NCBI RefSeq assembly: GCF_036194065.1
Contig: NZ_CP108095.1
Span: 1,054,001 to 1,118,000, forward strand
Source: Streptomyces sp. NBC_00239
GTDB lineage: Bacteria; Actinomycetota; Actinomycetes; Streptomycetales; Streptomycetaceae
Length of the DNA: 64,000 nt
Direction: 5' to 3'
Shown here in pieces: positions 15,324 to 25,523 of the stretch (its first letter is position 1; every line of letters begins with the position of its first letter). A model generated the notes under the pieces. The model was not told the origin of the DNA, ran no database searches, and saw nothing but the letters and a program-made list of their open reading frames with translations. Position numbers and translations under genes: made by a program.

Positions 15324-17048
15324 TCAGAAGCGGTACACCTTCCGCACCTTGCCGTCGGTCCCCGCGTACACGTACCCGCCCCGCCCGTACGCGTCGCTGA
15401 GGTAGGGGCGCATCGAGGAGGAGTGCGTGTCGTCGAACACCCACGGCTCGACGATGACGTACGTCGAGACGGGCTTGTCCACGCGGAGCTCCTTCTTGGC
15501 GCGCTCCAACAGGGCGGGCAGGGCGTCCCAGTTCACCTTGGTCATGTCGATCAGCGCGTGCTCGGTGTCGATCTCCCTGCCCGGTCCGGTCCGGCGGGCG
15601 GTGCCGTCGCGGTACTGCCACTCGTCGTACGTCGTGGCGCCGGGCTTGGTCGGGATCGAGGCGAGCACGTACTCCTCGTAGATGTTCATCTCCACGAACG
15701 CGGTGCTGCCGCTCTCCTTGCGGAAGGCCTCGACCACGGTACGGATGGCCGCGGGGTCGAGCAGCGTGCCGCCGGGCGCCTCCCGACCGGTGCCGGCGGT
15801 CGCCGGGCGGCTCGGGGTGCGGGTCGCGGCGCCCGGGCCGCCGACGGCCGGCCGGGCCGAGTGGGAGGGCGTCGAGCCGGCGGTCGTCTCGCCGCCCTTG
15901 GCCCGGCCGTCCGAACCCGATCCGTCGGGGAGCCACTTGACCAGCCCGATGACGGATGCCGTGAGCGCGGCGGCGACCAGCAGCCCGGTCAGTGCGGCGC
16001 TGCGGGGTCGGCGCGGCCGTGCGGGCGCCCCGGAGGAGCCGAGGACGGTGGTCCCCGAGAGGCTGTGGACGGTGGCCGGCGGGCCGAAGTGGCCGGGCCC
16101 GGGCGGCGGGCCGGCGGGCATGACCGGCGCGGCGGGCGCGTACGCACCGGGGTAGGCGGGGGTCGCACCCGAGTGACCCGGAGCGGCGGGGGCCGGGGAG
16201 GGCGCGGCGTGCGGGTCCGCGGCCCGCAGGAGCCGTTCCAGCTGCTCGCCGTCGGGCCGGGCGGCGGGGTCCCGCACCAGCACCTGGCTCAGGACGGGTG
16301 CCAGCGCCCCGGACCGGACCGGGTACGGGATCGGCTCGTCGAGCACGGCGACCACGGTGGCCAGGCTGGTGGCCCGGCGCAGCGGGTGGGTGCCCTCGGC
16401 GGCCACGTACAGCATCATCGCGAGCGACCAGAGGTCGGAGGCCGGGTTGCCCTCTTCGCCGCGGACGCGTTCGGGTGCGATGTACTCGGGCGAGCCGATG
16501 AGGTCGCCGGTGGCGGTGAGGCTGGTCGACTCGCGCAGGGCCGCGATGCCGAAGTCCGTGAGGACGGCGCTGCCGTCGGCGCGCAGCAGCACGTTGGCCG
16601 GTTTCACGTCGCGGTGCTGCACGCCCTGCGCGTGGGCGGCGCGCAGCGCGGAGAGCACTTCCAGGCCGAGCCGGCGCACTTCGGTGACGGGGAGCGGCCC
16701 CTGGGTCAGGCGGTCGTAGAGGGACCCGCCCTTGACGAGTTCCATCACGATCCACGGGTGCGAGCCGTCGGCGGGGTCGACGATGTGATGGATGGTCACC
16801 ACGTGGGGGTGGGAGAGCCGGGCCAGCGCCCGGGCCTCCCGGACCGCGCGTTCGCGCAGCTGGGCGGCGAGGTCGGGCCGGGCCGCGGCGACCGCCGGGT
16901 CGGGCGGCCGGACCTCCTTGAGGGCGACTTCGCGGTGCAGGGCGATGTCGCGGGCCCGCCACACCGTCCCCATGCCGCCACTGCCCAGCGGCGCGATCAG
17001 TTCGAAACGTCCGTCGACCAGCTGTCTGCCGGCCTCACTCGTGTTCAT
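15324..17048 (-). CDS. Membrane Ser/Thr protein kinase (PknB-like) with extracellular domain
   Basis: A 574-residue protein from ATG 17048. The cytoplasmic kinase domain covers about residues 15-275: GSGGMGTVW (P-loop), VALKEV (Lys44), HRDVKPANVLL (Asp147) and DFG (165-167). It is followed by the activation segment GSPEYIAPERVRG, in which threonines are scarce. A Pro/Ala/Gly-rich linker leads to one transmembrane helix (about residues 353-373, TGLLVAAALTASVIGLV). About 200 extracellular residues follow: a low-complexity stalk, then a folded domain (IRTVVEAFRKESGSTAFVEMNIYEEYVLASIPTKPG...) that is not PASTA. This external domain may be the ligand sensor. The gene is divergent from the GH109-like gene. 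Confidence 0.94.
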   Translation of the reverse strand: MNTSEAGRQLVDGRFELIAPLGSGGMGTVWRARDIALHREVALKEVRPPDPAVAAARPDLAAQLRERAVREARALARLSHPHVVTIHHIVDPADGSHPWIVMELVKGGSLYDRLTQGPLPVTEVRRLGLEVLSALRAAHAQGVQHRDVKPANVLLRADGSAVLTDFGIAALRESTSLTATGDLIGSPEYIAPERVRGEEGNPASDLWSLAMMLYVAAEGTHPLRRATSLATVVAVLDEPIPYPVRSGALAPVLSQVLVRDPAARPDGEQLERLLRAADPHAAPSPAPAAPGHSGATPAYPGAYAPAAPVMPAGPPPGPGHFGPPATVHSLSGTTVLGSSGAPARPRRPRSAALTGLLVAAALTASVIGLVKWLPDGSGSDGRAKGGETTAGSTPSHSARPAVGGPGAATRTPSRPATAGTGREAPGGTLLDPAAIRTVVEAFRKESGSTAFVEMNIYEEYVLASIPTKPGATTYDEWQYRDGTARRTGPGREIDTEHALIDMTKVNWDALPALLERAKKELRVDKPVSTYVIVEPWVFDDTHSSSMRPYLSDAYGRGGYVYAGTDGKVRKVYRF

Positions 17049-17222
17049 GGCTGGCCATCGTATGAGGCGAGGATCGGCTGCTCCAGCCGGGTGGACCACA
17101 CCCGGTTGCGAGCGTGCCGCGGGCCGTCGGCCGGCCGGCGGACGCCCTTGTAGTCCACAGGACCCGCGGCGGGTCCCGGAGTGCGATGCGGGCCGGCCGT
17201 GCGGGCAGCGACTGGAGGTTCG

Positions 17223-18629
17223 ATGAACGAGGAAGCCTTGGACAGCGGGCCGAGCCGGCGGGCCGTGCTGCGGACGACGGCCGCGGCGGCGGGCACCGCG
17301 GGGCTCGGGCTCGGAGCCCCGGGGAGCGTTCCGGCCGCGGCGGCGGACCGGGCCGGGGAAGCGGCCCCCGCGCCCGCGGTGCGGCGCACGACGATGGCCG
17401 GGGTGCCCTTCACCCGGCGCGGCAGGGTGCGGGTCGCCGTCGTGGGCCTCGGCAACCGCGGCGCCGTCATGACCGATCTCTTCCTGGTCCTGCCCGGGGT
17501 GCGGATCGTCGCCGTGTGCGACCCGGTGCGCGGCAAGGCAGAGAAGGCCGTCCGCAAGGTGGTGAAGGCGGGCCGGCCGGCGCCGGCCGTGTACGCGAAC
17601 GGCGAGGACGACTACGAGAACCTGTGCGCGCGCGGCGACGTCGACCTCGTGTACGTGGCGACCCCGTGGGAGTCCCACTTCGCGATCGCCAGGGCGGCCC
17701 TGCTGAACGGCAAGCACGTCGGGGTCGAGTGTCCGCTCGCCATGCGGATCGACGAGCTGTGGCAGCTGGTGGACCTGTCGGAGCGGACCCGCCGGCACTG
17801 CATGCAGCTGGAGAACTGCTGCTACGGGCGCAACGAGCTGCGGGTGCTGCGGATGGCGCGCGCGGGGAGGTTCGGCGAGCTGCTGCACGCGGCGGGCGCC
17901 TACCACCACGACCTGCGCGCCCTCATGTTCTCGCCGACGTACTACGAGGGCCCGTGGCGGCGGCAGTGGCACACGCGGCTGCGCGGTGACGTGTACCCGA
18001 CGCACGGGCTCGGTCCCGTCGCCGGCTACCTGGACCTCAACCGCGGCGACCGGGCCGTGTCCATCAGCAGTTTCGGGACGCCCGCCCGGGGGCTCGCCGA
18101 GTACCGGGCCGCCCACACCCCGCCGGGGGACCCCAGCCGGCAGGAGACGTACGTGGGCAGCGACCGCACGATCAGCGTGGTGCAGACGGCGAAGGGCCGG
18201 GTGATCCGGCTGGAGCACGACGTGTCGACCCCGCACCCGTACAGCAGGGTCAACAGCCTCGGCGGCACGCGGGGGGTGTTCGAGGACTATCCGGCGCGGA
18301 TCTACCTGGAGCCCGACCACGAGGACGAGCAGTGGGGGGACTTCGGCGCGTACGCGAAGCAGTACGACCACTGGCTCTGGAAGGAGCACGCGAACCCGCC
18401 GGGCGGGCACGGCGGCATGGACTACATGATGCTGTACCGGCTGGTGCAGTGCATGCGGCTGGGTCTGGTGCCGGACTTCGACGTGTACGACGGGGCGACC
18501 TGGTCGGCGCCGGTGCCGCTGAGCCACGCGTCGATCAGGGCGCAGGGCGTCCCGCAGCAGATCCCGGACTTCACGCGGGGCGAGTGGCGCCGGGCCCGGC
18601 CGGGCATGGACTCCCCGAAGCCCGCCTGA
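17223..18629 (+). CDS. Tat-exported Gfo/Idh/MocA oxidoreductase, GH109-like (alpha-N-acetylgalactosaminidase type)
   Basis: A 468-residue protein from ATG 17223 with GGAGG 7 bases upstream. A twin-arginine signal ([19 protein letters not shown]) opens it. The NAD-binding Rossmann motif [13 protein letters not shown] follows at about residue 75, and then [34 protein letters not shown]. The central [39 protein letters not shown] and the C-terminal [45 protein letters not shown] match the GH109 glycosidases, which cleave GalNAc by an NAD-dependent redox mechanism. It converges on a PNGase A-like gene, suggesting joint removal of glycans outside the cell. Confidence 0.88.
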   Translation: MNEEALDSGPSRRAVLRTTAAAAGTAGLGLGAPGSVPAAAADRAGEAAPAPAVRRTTMAGVPFTRRGRVRVAVVGLGNRGAVMTDLFLVLPGVRIVAVCDPVRGKAEKAVRKVVKAGRPAPAVYANGEDDYENLCARGDVDLVYVATPWESHFAIARAALLNGKHVGVECPLAMRIDELWQLVDLSERTRRHCMQLENCCYGRNELRVLRMARAGRFGELLHAAGAYHHDLRALMFSPTYYEGPWRRQWHTRLRGDVYPTHGLGPVAGYLDLNRGDRAVSISSFGTPARGLAEYRAAHTPPGDPSRQETYVGSDRTISVVQTAKGRVIRLEHDVSTPHPYSRVNSLGGTRGVFEDYPARIYLEPDHEDEQWGDFGAYAKQYDHWLWKEHANPPGGHGGMDYMMLYRLVQCMRLGLVPDFDVYDGATWSAPVPLSHASIRAQGVPQQIPDFTRGEWRRARPGMDSPKPA

Positions 18630-18633
18630 CCGG

Positions 18634-18690
18634 CTCCCGGCCTCGCCGGCCGGGCGGGACGTGCCGCCCGGGCGTCGGCGAGGCCGGGAG
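18634..18690. terminator. Long stem-loop between convergent glycan-acting genes
   Basis: CTCCCGGCCTCGCCG (18634-18648) pairs perfectly with CGGCGAGGCCGGGAG (18676-18690). A second small hairpin, ACGGGCC-GTGC-GGCCCGT, follows at 18699-18716. Together they separate the convergent ends at 18629 and 18721. Confidence 0.65.
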
Positions 18691-18720
18691 GCGTGCCGTC
18701 ACGGGCCGTGCGGCCCGTCG

Positions 18721-20436
18721 TCAGCAGCGGCGGCGGTCCTCGGTGACCGTGCCCTGGGCGGTGCTCACGGTCCGGTCGTGGCATCCCGCCGGGCCGTACG
18801 CCCGGTACCGCTCGGTGGTGGTGCCGACGGCGTGCCGCTGGTCGCGCGGCACCCCGGTCGTGTACGTGGCGTCGCCCGCGTACCGGTGGTCGCGCCGGGT
18901 CCACGCGGTGCGGTGCCCGGGGCGCTCGGTGGCGGTGTCGGCGCGGTCGCCGAGCGCGAGGACGGTCCGCAGCCGGGCGTCGGCGCCGAGGGTGGTCTCG
19001 CCGTCCATGGTGTAGGTGCGGCGGGTGCGGGTGGTGGTGCGGCCAACGGTGGCGCTCTCGTCGTCGGTCCAGGAGGCGGTGAGGGCGTCGAGGTTCTCGC
19101 CGTCGGTCCAGCGGTGCCGGGAGGTGTGGGCCAGCGTACGGGTGACGGTGGTGGTGACCCGCCCGTGCGAGGTGTCGAGGTAGCCGGCGACGGTGAGGCG
19201 GTGGCCCGCCTTCGTGTCCACGCGGTGTTCGGTGCCTGCCGTGTAGACGGAGGAGTTGGCCGGATCGCTCTGTTCGTGGCGGGTGAGGGCGCCGGTGACG
19301 ACGGCGCGGCCGGCGTCCTGCCACAGCAGCAGGCTGCCGGGGGTGCTCCAGCCGGCCTGTCCGGCGGGCACTCCGGCGACCGAGACCTCGATGCGGTGCG
19401 GGCGGCCGTCGTTGAGGAGCGCGGCGAACGGGGTGAGGTCGTAGACGACGGGCTCCACGTCGAAGGCGCGCGGGCCGGGGGTCACGTACCAGAGGAACGG
19501 GTTCGACCAGCCGCCGGTCCAGACGGTCGGGAAGGGCGCGGCGATGCCGGCGAGCCGTCCGTCCACGGCGATCTGCACCTCGCGGTGGGGGCCGCCGGTC
19601 GCCTTGCAGGAGTAGGGGGCGGCGTCGGGGGTGCTCATGTACCAGTACTCCTCGCAGCCGCCGCCGGAGCCGGTGGCGTACACCTCGGCGAGGACGCGTT
19701 CGGTGTTGCGCGGGGTGGTGAGGGCCCCGGCGCCCAGCGGCAGCACGCGGTCGGGGGTGGCCGCCGCCTTGGTGCGGCCCTGCGCGGTGTAGAAGGTGAG
19801 GCTGACGCGGACGTCGATGACCCCGGTGTAGGTGTCGTTGACGACGTTCCCGATGAGCATCTCGACGGGCTGGGGGCGGCTGAGGGTTTCGCGGTAGCGG
19901 GTGACGTCCTTCTCCACCGACCACGTGATGCCGTCGGGCGAGGGCTGCGGGGTGGAGGTGCGCAGGATCTCGACGCCGCCGACGGAGAGGTGGCCGAGGC
20001 GGTCGTACTGGCGGCCCTTGACGTTGCCGTCGAGGCGGAGCACGACCTTGCTCCACGCCGTGCCGCAGTCCCGGGGCGGGGCGTAGCTGCCGCGGTACGG
20101 GGTGAAGTCCCGGAACTGCGCGGCCGCGAGGGTGAGTTCGCAGGAGCGGGTGGCGGGTCTGGTGACGGGTGGCGCTGCGGTCAGCGGGTCGTGCCAGTCG
20201 CTGCCGAACTCGGCGGGCGGGGTGTCGGCGGCGACGGCCGGCGCGGCGGCCCCGGCATCGGCTCCGGCGGTGGCCGCGGGGGTGGCTCCGGCCTCGTCCG
20301 CGGGGGTGGCTCCGGCGGTGGCCGCGGGGGCGGTCGCCGCGGCGGCCGGGCCGGCCCCGGTGAGCGCGCCCGCCACGAGCGCCAGCCCGGCGAGCACGCC
20401 CGCGATCCGCCGCCTGGTGATCTTCTGTCGTCTCAT
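18721..20436 (-). CDS. Secreted peptide-N4-(N-acetyl-beta-glucosaminyl)asparagine amidase A (PNGase A)-like protein
   Basis: A 571-residue protein. ATG 20436 is chosen because a Sec signal starts there (MRRQKITRRRIAGVLAGLALVAGALTGAGPAAAA); the open frame extends further upstream without coding character. After an Ala/Thr-rich linker, the PNGase A region runs from about residue 95 (CELTLAAAQFRDFTPYRGSYAPP), through GITWSVEKDVTRYRETLSRPQPVEMLIGNVVNDTYTGVIDVRVSLTFY, GCEEYWYMSTP and WYVTPGPRAFDVEPVVYDLTPFAALLNDGRPHRIEVSV. PNGase A removes N-glycans, including plant-type core-fucosylated ones. In this saprophyte it likely deglycosylates plant or fungal glycoproteins. It is divergent from the PP2C phosphatase gene at 20643. 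Confidence 0.87.
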   Translation of the reverse strand: MRRQKITRRRIAGVLAGLALVAGALTGAGPAAAATAPAATAGATPADEAGATPAATAGADAGAAAPAVAADTPPAEFGSDWHDPLTAAPPVTRPATRSCELTLAAAQFRDFTPYRGSYAPPRDCGTAWSKVVLRLDGNVKGRQYDRLGHLSVGGVEILRTSTPQPSPDGITWSVEKDVTRYRETLSRPQPVEMLIGNVVNDTYTGVIDVRVSLTFYTAQGRTKAAATPDRVLPLGAGALTTPRNTERVLAEVYATGSGGGCEEYWYMSTPDAAPYSCKATGGPHREVQIAVDGRLAGIAAPFPTVWTGGWSNPFLWYVTPGPRAFDVEPVVYDLTPFAALLNDGRPHRIEVSVAGVPAGQAGWSTPGSLLLWQDAGRAVVTGALTRHEQSDPANSSVYTAGTEHRVDTKAGHRLTVAGYLDTSHGRVTTTVTRTLAHTSRHRWTDGENLDALTASWTDDESATVGRTTTRTRRTYTMDGETTLGADARLRTVLALGDRADTATERPGHRTAWTRRDHRYAGDATYTTGVPRDQRHAVGTTTERYRAYGPAGCHDRTVSTAQGTVTEDRRRC

Positions 20437-20642
20437 GGGCCCGCAGTGAAGCGCCCCGCCGCCCGCCGGCACCAGGGCGGCCCGCCCGGCCATGGCCGGA
20501 TCCCGCCCTGTCCCCACGGGCTGCGGTGGGGGGTGGGGCGGGGGCAGCATGGAAGGAGCACAGGGAGGCACGAGGCGGTCCGGCCGGGGCGGCGCCTGCC
20601 AGGGCACGCTGCGCGGCGTTCCGGCGACGGAGGGAGTGACGG

Positions 20643-22709
20643 GTGACAGCCGAATCCTTCCGGGCGGAGGAGGGCGGAACGGGCGCGCCCACGCCCCCGT
20701 GGGGGCTGCTGGACGTACTCGGCATCGCGGCCGTCGTCGTGGACGCCGAGGGCCGGATCGTGTTCTGGAGCCCCCAGGCCGACGACCTGTTCGGGTACCG
20801 CGCCGCCGAGGCGCTGGGACGGCTCGCGGCCCCGCTCCTGACCCATCCGGAGCATCGGGACCTGGTGATCCGGCTCTTCGCGGACGTCCTGAGCACCGGC
20901 GACAGCTGGTCGGGGGCGTTCCCGGTCCGCCACAAGGACGGCAGCACCCGGCTGGTGGAGTTCCGGAACATGCGGCTGCTGGACACGTTCGGCGACGTCT
21001 ACGCGCTCGGGATCGCCGCCGACCACTCCGCGGTCCAGCGCGTCGAGACAGATCTGGCGCTGTCCGAGCGGCTGGTCTCGCAGTCCCCCATCGGCCTGGC
21101 CGTCCTCGACACCGAGCTGCGGTACGTGCTGGTCAATCCGGCGCTGGAGCGCATCAACGGGCTGCCGGCCGCCGATCACATCGGGCGCCTCGTCCACGAC
21201 ACGCTGCCGTCCCTGGACACCGACGCCCTGGAGGCGGCGCTGCACGAGGTCCTGGAGACCGGCGTGCCGCTGCTCGACCAGTACGCGATCGGGCGCACCC
21301 CCGCCGACCCGGAGGTGGAACACGCCTGGTCGGTGTCGTTCTTCCGGTTGGAAGGGCCCCGGCAGCGGGTGCTCGGGGTGGCCGCCTCCATCGTCGACGT
21401 CACCGAACGCCACACGGCGGCCACCGAGGCCGACCGGAGCCGCCGCCGGCTGGCCCTGATCGCCGAGGCCTCGGCCCGGATCGGCACCACCTTGGACGTG
21501 GACCAGACCGCCCGGGAACTCGCCGAGGTCGCGGTGCCTGAGCTGGCCGACATCGCGGCGGTGGACGTGCTGGACTCGGTGCTGTCCTTCCGCAGCCCCG
21601 GAACCGCCGACGGCGGGCGCCGCCGCTTCCGGGCGCTGGCCGTGCAGGCCCGCTCCCCCACCGAGGCGCTGGCAGCCGCCGACCCGGTCGGCGACATGGC
21701 CGTGTACGGGGCCGACCGGCTGGTCACCCGGTCGGTGGACACCGGGAAGCCGGTGCTCGTCGCGGAGGTCGGCCCGGCGGACCTGACCCGGATCGCGCGC
21801 AGCGCGGAGGCCGCCCGGATGCTGGCCCGCGCGGGCGTGCACTCGTACCTCGCGGTGCCGCTGATCGCGCGCGGCGAGGTGCTGGGCGGCCTCGACCTCA
21901 AGCGGTACGCCAACCCGGTGCCCTTCGACGCGGACGACGTGGTGCTCGCCGTCGAGCTGGCCGCGCGGGCCGCGGTCGCCATCGACAACGCCCGCTGGTA
22001 CCAGAGCGCCCGCAACGACGTGGTGACGCTCCAGCGCAGCCTGCTGCCCGGCGCGCCCACGCAGCCCGTCGGCTTGGAGGTGGCCTCCCGCTACCAGCCG
22101 GCGCAGGCGTCCAGCGAGGTCGGCGGCGACTGGTACGACGTGATCCCGCTGGTCGGCGACAAGACCGCGCTGGTGGTGGGCGACGTGATGGGCAGCGGCA
22201 TCGACGCGGCCGCCACCATGGGCCGGCTGCGCACCGCGACCTGCGCCTTCGCCGACCTCGACCTCGATCCGGCCGAGGTGCTCCGGCACCTCGACAAGAT
22301 CACCTCCGGGCTGGAGCACTACATCGCCACCTGCCTGTACGCGGTCTACGACCCGCACCACGCCCGCTGCCGCCTGGCCAACGCCGGGCACCTGCCGCCC
22401 GCCGTGCTGCGCGCCGACGGGCGCACCGAACTGGTCGAGCTGCCCACGGGCGCGCCGCTGGGCGTCGGCGGGGTCCCGTTCGAGGCCATCGAGATCGCCT
22501 TCGGCCCCGGCGACCAGCTGGTCCTGTACACGGACGGGCTGGTCGAGACCCGCAACGACCCCATCGACGAGCGGCTGGACGTCCTGCTGTCGCTGCTCGA
22601 CGATCCGCGGCGGCCGCTGGAGGAGACCTGCGACCGGCTGCTGCACGCGCTGCGCCATCCCGGCGACCCCGACGACGTCGCCCTGCTCGTGGCCCGGAGC
22701 CTGCCGTGA
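20643..22709 (+). CDS. PAS-PAS-GAF-PP2C (SpoIIE-type) protein phosphatase
   Basis: A 688-residue soluble protein from GTG 20643. It has two PAS domains (about residues 15-125 with WSPQADDLFGYRAAEALGRL, and 135-250 with SQSPIGLAVLDTELRYVLVNPALERINGLPAADHIGRLV), a GAF domain (about 275-440, ending LAARAAVAIDNARWYQSARN), and a PPM phosphatase (from about 465) with GGDWYDVIPL and VVGDVMGSGIDAAATMGRLRTA carrying the metal aspartates. These phosphatases usually dephosphorylate STAS-type anti-anti-sigma factors. No kinase domain is attached. The stop overlaps the next start by 4 bp (GTGA), so both are made from one transcript. Confidence 0.95.
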   Translation: MTAESFRAEEGGTGAPTPPWGLLDVLGIAAVVVDAEGRIVFWSPQADDLFGYRAAEALGRLAAPLLTHPEHRDLVIRLFADVLSTGDSWSGAFPVRHKDGSTRLVEFRNMRLLDTFGDVYALGIAADHSAVQRVETDLALSERLVSQSPIGLAVLDTELRYVLVNPALERINGLPAADHIGRLVHDTLPSLDTDALEAALHEVLETGVPLLDQYAIGRTPADPEVEHAWSVSFFRLEGPRQRVLGVAASIVDVTERHTAATEADRSRRRLALIAEASARIGTTLDVDQTARELAEVAVPELADIAAVDVLDSVLSFRSPGTADGGRRRFRALAVQARSPTEALAAADPVGDMAVYGADRLVTRSVDTGKPVLVAEVGPADLTRIARSAEAARMLARAGVHSYLAVPLIARGEVLGGLDLKRYANPVPFDADDVVLAVELAARAAVAIDNARWYQSARNDVVTLQRSLLPGAPTQPVGLEVASRYQPAQASSEVGGDWYDVIPLVGDKTALVVGDVMGSGIDAAATMGRLRTATCAFADLDLDPAEVLRHLDKITSGLEHYIATCLYAVYDPHHARCRLANAGHLPPAVLRADGRTELVELPTGAPLGVGGVPFEAIEIAFGPGDQLVLYTDGLVETRNDPIDERLDVLLSLLDDPRRPLEETCDRLLHALRHPGDPDDVALLVARSLP

Positions 22710-25411
22710 GCCCCCGGGCGCGCAGTGTCGCCGGCCAGGTGTTCGCCCTCCAGGCGATCATCGTGATCATGCTGGTCGCGGCCGCCGCGCTGGCCCTCGT
22801 ACTCCAGGCCCGCGGCGACAGCGAGCGCGACGCGCGCAACCGGTCGCTCGCCGCCGCGGAGGCCTTCGCGCACGCCCCCGGCATCGCGCAGGCGCTGCGC
22901 TCGCCCGATCCGACGGCCGTCCTGCAACCGCGGGCCGAGGCGGCCCGCCGCGCCTCCGGGCTCGACTTCATCTCCGTGATGACGACCGACGGGGTCCGCT
23001 ACACCGATTCCCGGCCCGAGCTGATCGGCGTGCGCGCCACCGGCGACCTCGCGCGGGCCGCGGCCGGCGACTCCTTCACCGAGGTGTTCACCGGGGATCC
23101 GAGCGACGCGGTCCGCGCGGTGGTGCCGGTACGGGACGCGAACGGCGCGGTGATCGGCCTGGTCGGCACCGGCATCGAGGTCGGCAACGTCGGCGACGCG
23201 GTCGAGGGCCGGCTGCCGCTGCTGCTCGGTGCGGCCGCCGGCGCCCTGCTGCTCGCCACCGGCGGCGCGGCGCTGATCAGCCGTCGGCTGAGGCGCCAGA
23301 CCCGCGGCCTGGACGCCGCCACCATGGCCCGGATGAACGAGCACCATGAGGCGGTGCTGCACGCGGTCCGCGAGGGCGTCCTGATCATCGGCGCGGACCG
23401 GCGGCTGCTGCTGGCCAACGACGAGGCGCGGCGGCTGCTGGACCTGCCTCCCGACGCGGAGCAGCGGCACGTCACGGAGCTGGGGCTGGACCCGCGGACC
23501 GCCGAACTGCTGGCCTCCGGGCGGGTGGCGACGGACGAGGTGCACCTGGCGGGCGACCGGCTGCTCGCGGTCAACGTGCGCCCCACCACGCCGTCGCGCG
23601 GCCGGGCCTCGGGGAGCGTCATGACGCTGCGGGACACCACCGAGCTCGCGGCGCTCGCGGGCCGTGCGGAGGTGTCGCGCGGCCGGCTGGAGCTGCTGTA
23701 CGACGCGAGCGGGCGGATCGGCACCACGCTGGACGTGGGGCGCACCGCCGAGGAGCTGTCGGAGGTGGCGGTGCCGCGCTTCGCGGACTTCGTCTCGGTG
23801 GAGCTGCTGGAGCCGGTGCTGCGCGGTGAGGAGCCGGCGGGCGGTGTGCACACGGAGATGCGGCGGGCGGCGCTGACCGGCACCCGCGCCGAGCATCCGC
23901 TGCAGCCGGTCGGGGACCTGATCCGGTTCGTCGTCCCGGACACGCCGATGGCAGCGGCGCTGGAGGCCGGGCACGCGGTGCTGGAGGCGGATCTGACGGC
24001 GGCGGCCGGCTGGCGGGTGCAGGACCCGGTGGGGGCGGCCGAGGCGCTGCACTACGGCCTGCACTCGCTGATCTCGGCGCCGCTGCAGGCCCGCGGTGTG
24101 GTGCTGGGCATGGCGAACTTCTGGCGGGCGGACACCGCGCAGCCGTTCGGGGAGGAGGACCTGTCGTTCGCGGAGGAGCTGGCGGCGCGGGCGGCGGTCT
24201 CGATCGACAACGCGCGCCGGTTCACGCGCGAGCACGCGATGGCGGTGACGCTGCAGCGCAGCCTGCTGCCGCGGGTGCTGCCGGATCTGAGCGCGGTGGA
24301 GGTCGCGTACCGGTACCTGCCCGCGAAGCCGGGGGTGGGCGGGGACTGGTTCGACGTGATCCCGCTGCCGGGGGCCCGGGTGGCGCTGGTCGTCGGCGAC
24401 GTGGTGGGGCACGGCCTGCACGCGGCGGCGACGATGGGCCGGCTGCGGACCGCGGTGCACAACTTCTCGACCCTGGACCTGCCGCCGGAGGAGCTGCTGG
24501 GGCACTTGGACGAGCTGATCGACCGGATCGACCAGGAGAACACGGCGGAGGGCGGCGGCGACCGGACCGGCATCACGGGCGCCACCTGCCTGTACGCGAT
24601 CTACGACCCGGCGGCCGGGCGCTGTGCGGTCGCCAGTGCCGGGCATCCGGGGCCGGCGCTGGTGACCCCGGACGGACGGGTGGAGTTCCCGGAGCTCCCG
24701 GCGGGACTCCCGCTGGGGGTGGGCGTGGGCGGGATCCCGTTCGAGTCGACGGTGCTGGAGCTGCCTGCGGGCAGCCGGCTGGTGATGTTCACGGACGGGC
24801 TGCTGGAGGACCGCGGCCGGCCCTTCGACACCGGTCTGGATCTGCTGCGGGAGGCGCTGGAGCGGCCGGGCCGGACTCCGGAGCAGACCTGCGCGGACGT
24901 GCTGGCGGCGGTGCTGCTGCCGGCGCCCGGGGACGACATCGCGCTGCTGGTCGCGGAGACCCGGCGGCTGCCGGCCGACCGGATCGCCGAGTTCGAAGTG
25001 CCCGCCGACCCGGCCGCCGTCTCCCGGGTCCGGGGTGCCAGCACGGCGCAGCTCGCCGCGTGGGACCTCGACGGGATCGCCTTCAACATCGAGCTGGTGC
25101 TGAGCGAGCTCGTCACCAATGCGATCCGCTACGGGGCGGAGCCGATCCGGGTCCGGCTGATGCGCGACCGCGGTCTGATCTGCGAGGTGTCGGACGGCAG
25201 CAGTACGTCCCCGCACCTGCGGTACGCGGCCACCACCGACGAGGGCGGGCGCGGCCTGTTCCTGGTGGCGCAGTTCGCGGACCGGTGGGGCACCCGGTAC
25301 ACGGAGCGCGGCAAGGTCATCTGGGCCGAGCTGCCGCTGACCCCGGACGGGCAGCCGCCGGCCGAGGACGCGATGCCGGACCTGGACGCCTTCGAGGACC
25401 TGGCCTGGTGA
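22706..25411 (+). CDS. Membrane sensor SpoIIE-type phosphatase fused to an RsbW-like ATPase domain
   Basis: A 901-residue protein from GTG 22706. An N-terminal membrane helix (about residues 8-33), an extracellular Cache-like domain (about 40-170, with DFISVMTTDGVRYTDSRPELIGV, as in DcuS/CitA sensors) and a second helix (about 172-193) are followed by a PAS domain, a GAF domain, and a PPM phosphatase (GGDWFDVIPLPG at about residue 544; VVGDVVGHGLHAAATMGRLRTA). The C-terminal HATPase (about 770-875) has VLSELVTNAIRYGAEPI (N-box Asn) and DEGGRGLFLV. It can thus sense outside signals and probably both phosphorylate and dephosphorylate a STAS partner. It is translationally coupled to the upstream soluble phosphatase. 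Confidence 0.95.
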   Translation: MSPRARSVAGQVFALQAIIVIMLVAAAALALVLQARGDSERDARNRSLAAAEAFAHAPGIAQALRSPDPTAVLQPRAEAARRASGLDFISVMTTDGVRYTDSRPELIGVRATGDLARAAAGDSFTEVFTGDPSDAVRAVVPVRDANGAVIGLVGTGIEVGNVGDAVEGRLPLLLGAAAGALLLATGGAALISRRLRRQTRGLDAATMARMNEHHEAVLHAVREGVLIIGADRRLLLANDEARRLLDLPPDAEQRHVTELGLDPRTAELLASGRVATDEVHLAGDRLLAVNVRPTTPSRGRASGSVMTLRDTTELAALAGRAEVSRGRLELLYDASGRIGTTLDVGRTAEELSEVAVPRFADFVSVELLEPVLRGEEPAGGVHTEMRRAALTGTRAEHPLQPVGDLIRFVVPDTPMAAALEAGHAVLEADLTAAAGWRVQDPVGAAEALHYGLHSLISAPLQARGVVLGMANFWRADTAQPFGEEDLSFAEELAARAAVSIDNARRFTREHAMAVTLQRSLLPRVLPDLSAVEVAYRYLPAKPGVGGDWFDVIPLPGARVALVVGDVVGHGLHAAATMGRLRTAVHNFSTLDLPPEELLGHLDELIDRIDQENTAEGGGDRTGITGATCLYAIYDPAAGRCAVASAGHPGPALVTPDGRVEFPELPAGLPLGVGVGGIPFESTVLELPAGSRLVMFTDGLLEDRGRPFDTGLDLLREALERPGRTPEQTCADVLAAVLLPAPGDDIALLVAETRRLPADRIAEFEVPADPAAVSRVRGASTAQLAAWDLDGIAFNIELVLSELVTNAIRYGAEPIRVRLMRDRGLICEVSDGSSTSPHLRYAATTDEGGRGLFLVAQFADRWGTRYTERGKVIWAELPLTPDGQPPAEDAMPDLDAFEDLAW

Positions 25412-25523
25412 CGGCGTCCGGCCCGGAGCGGTACGTCCGTGTGTACGGGCCTGCCGGGGCGGGTCGCGGCCCTGACGGGCGAGCGTAGCGTCCGGGCCGC
25501 GGCGGGCGGGGCGACGGCCGCGG

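Noticed and set aside
22346..25216. 956-residue minus-strand frame across the two phosphatase genes
   Set aside because: Arg/Gln/His-rich shadow of the overlapping phosphatase pair.
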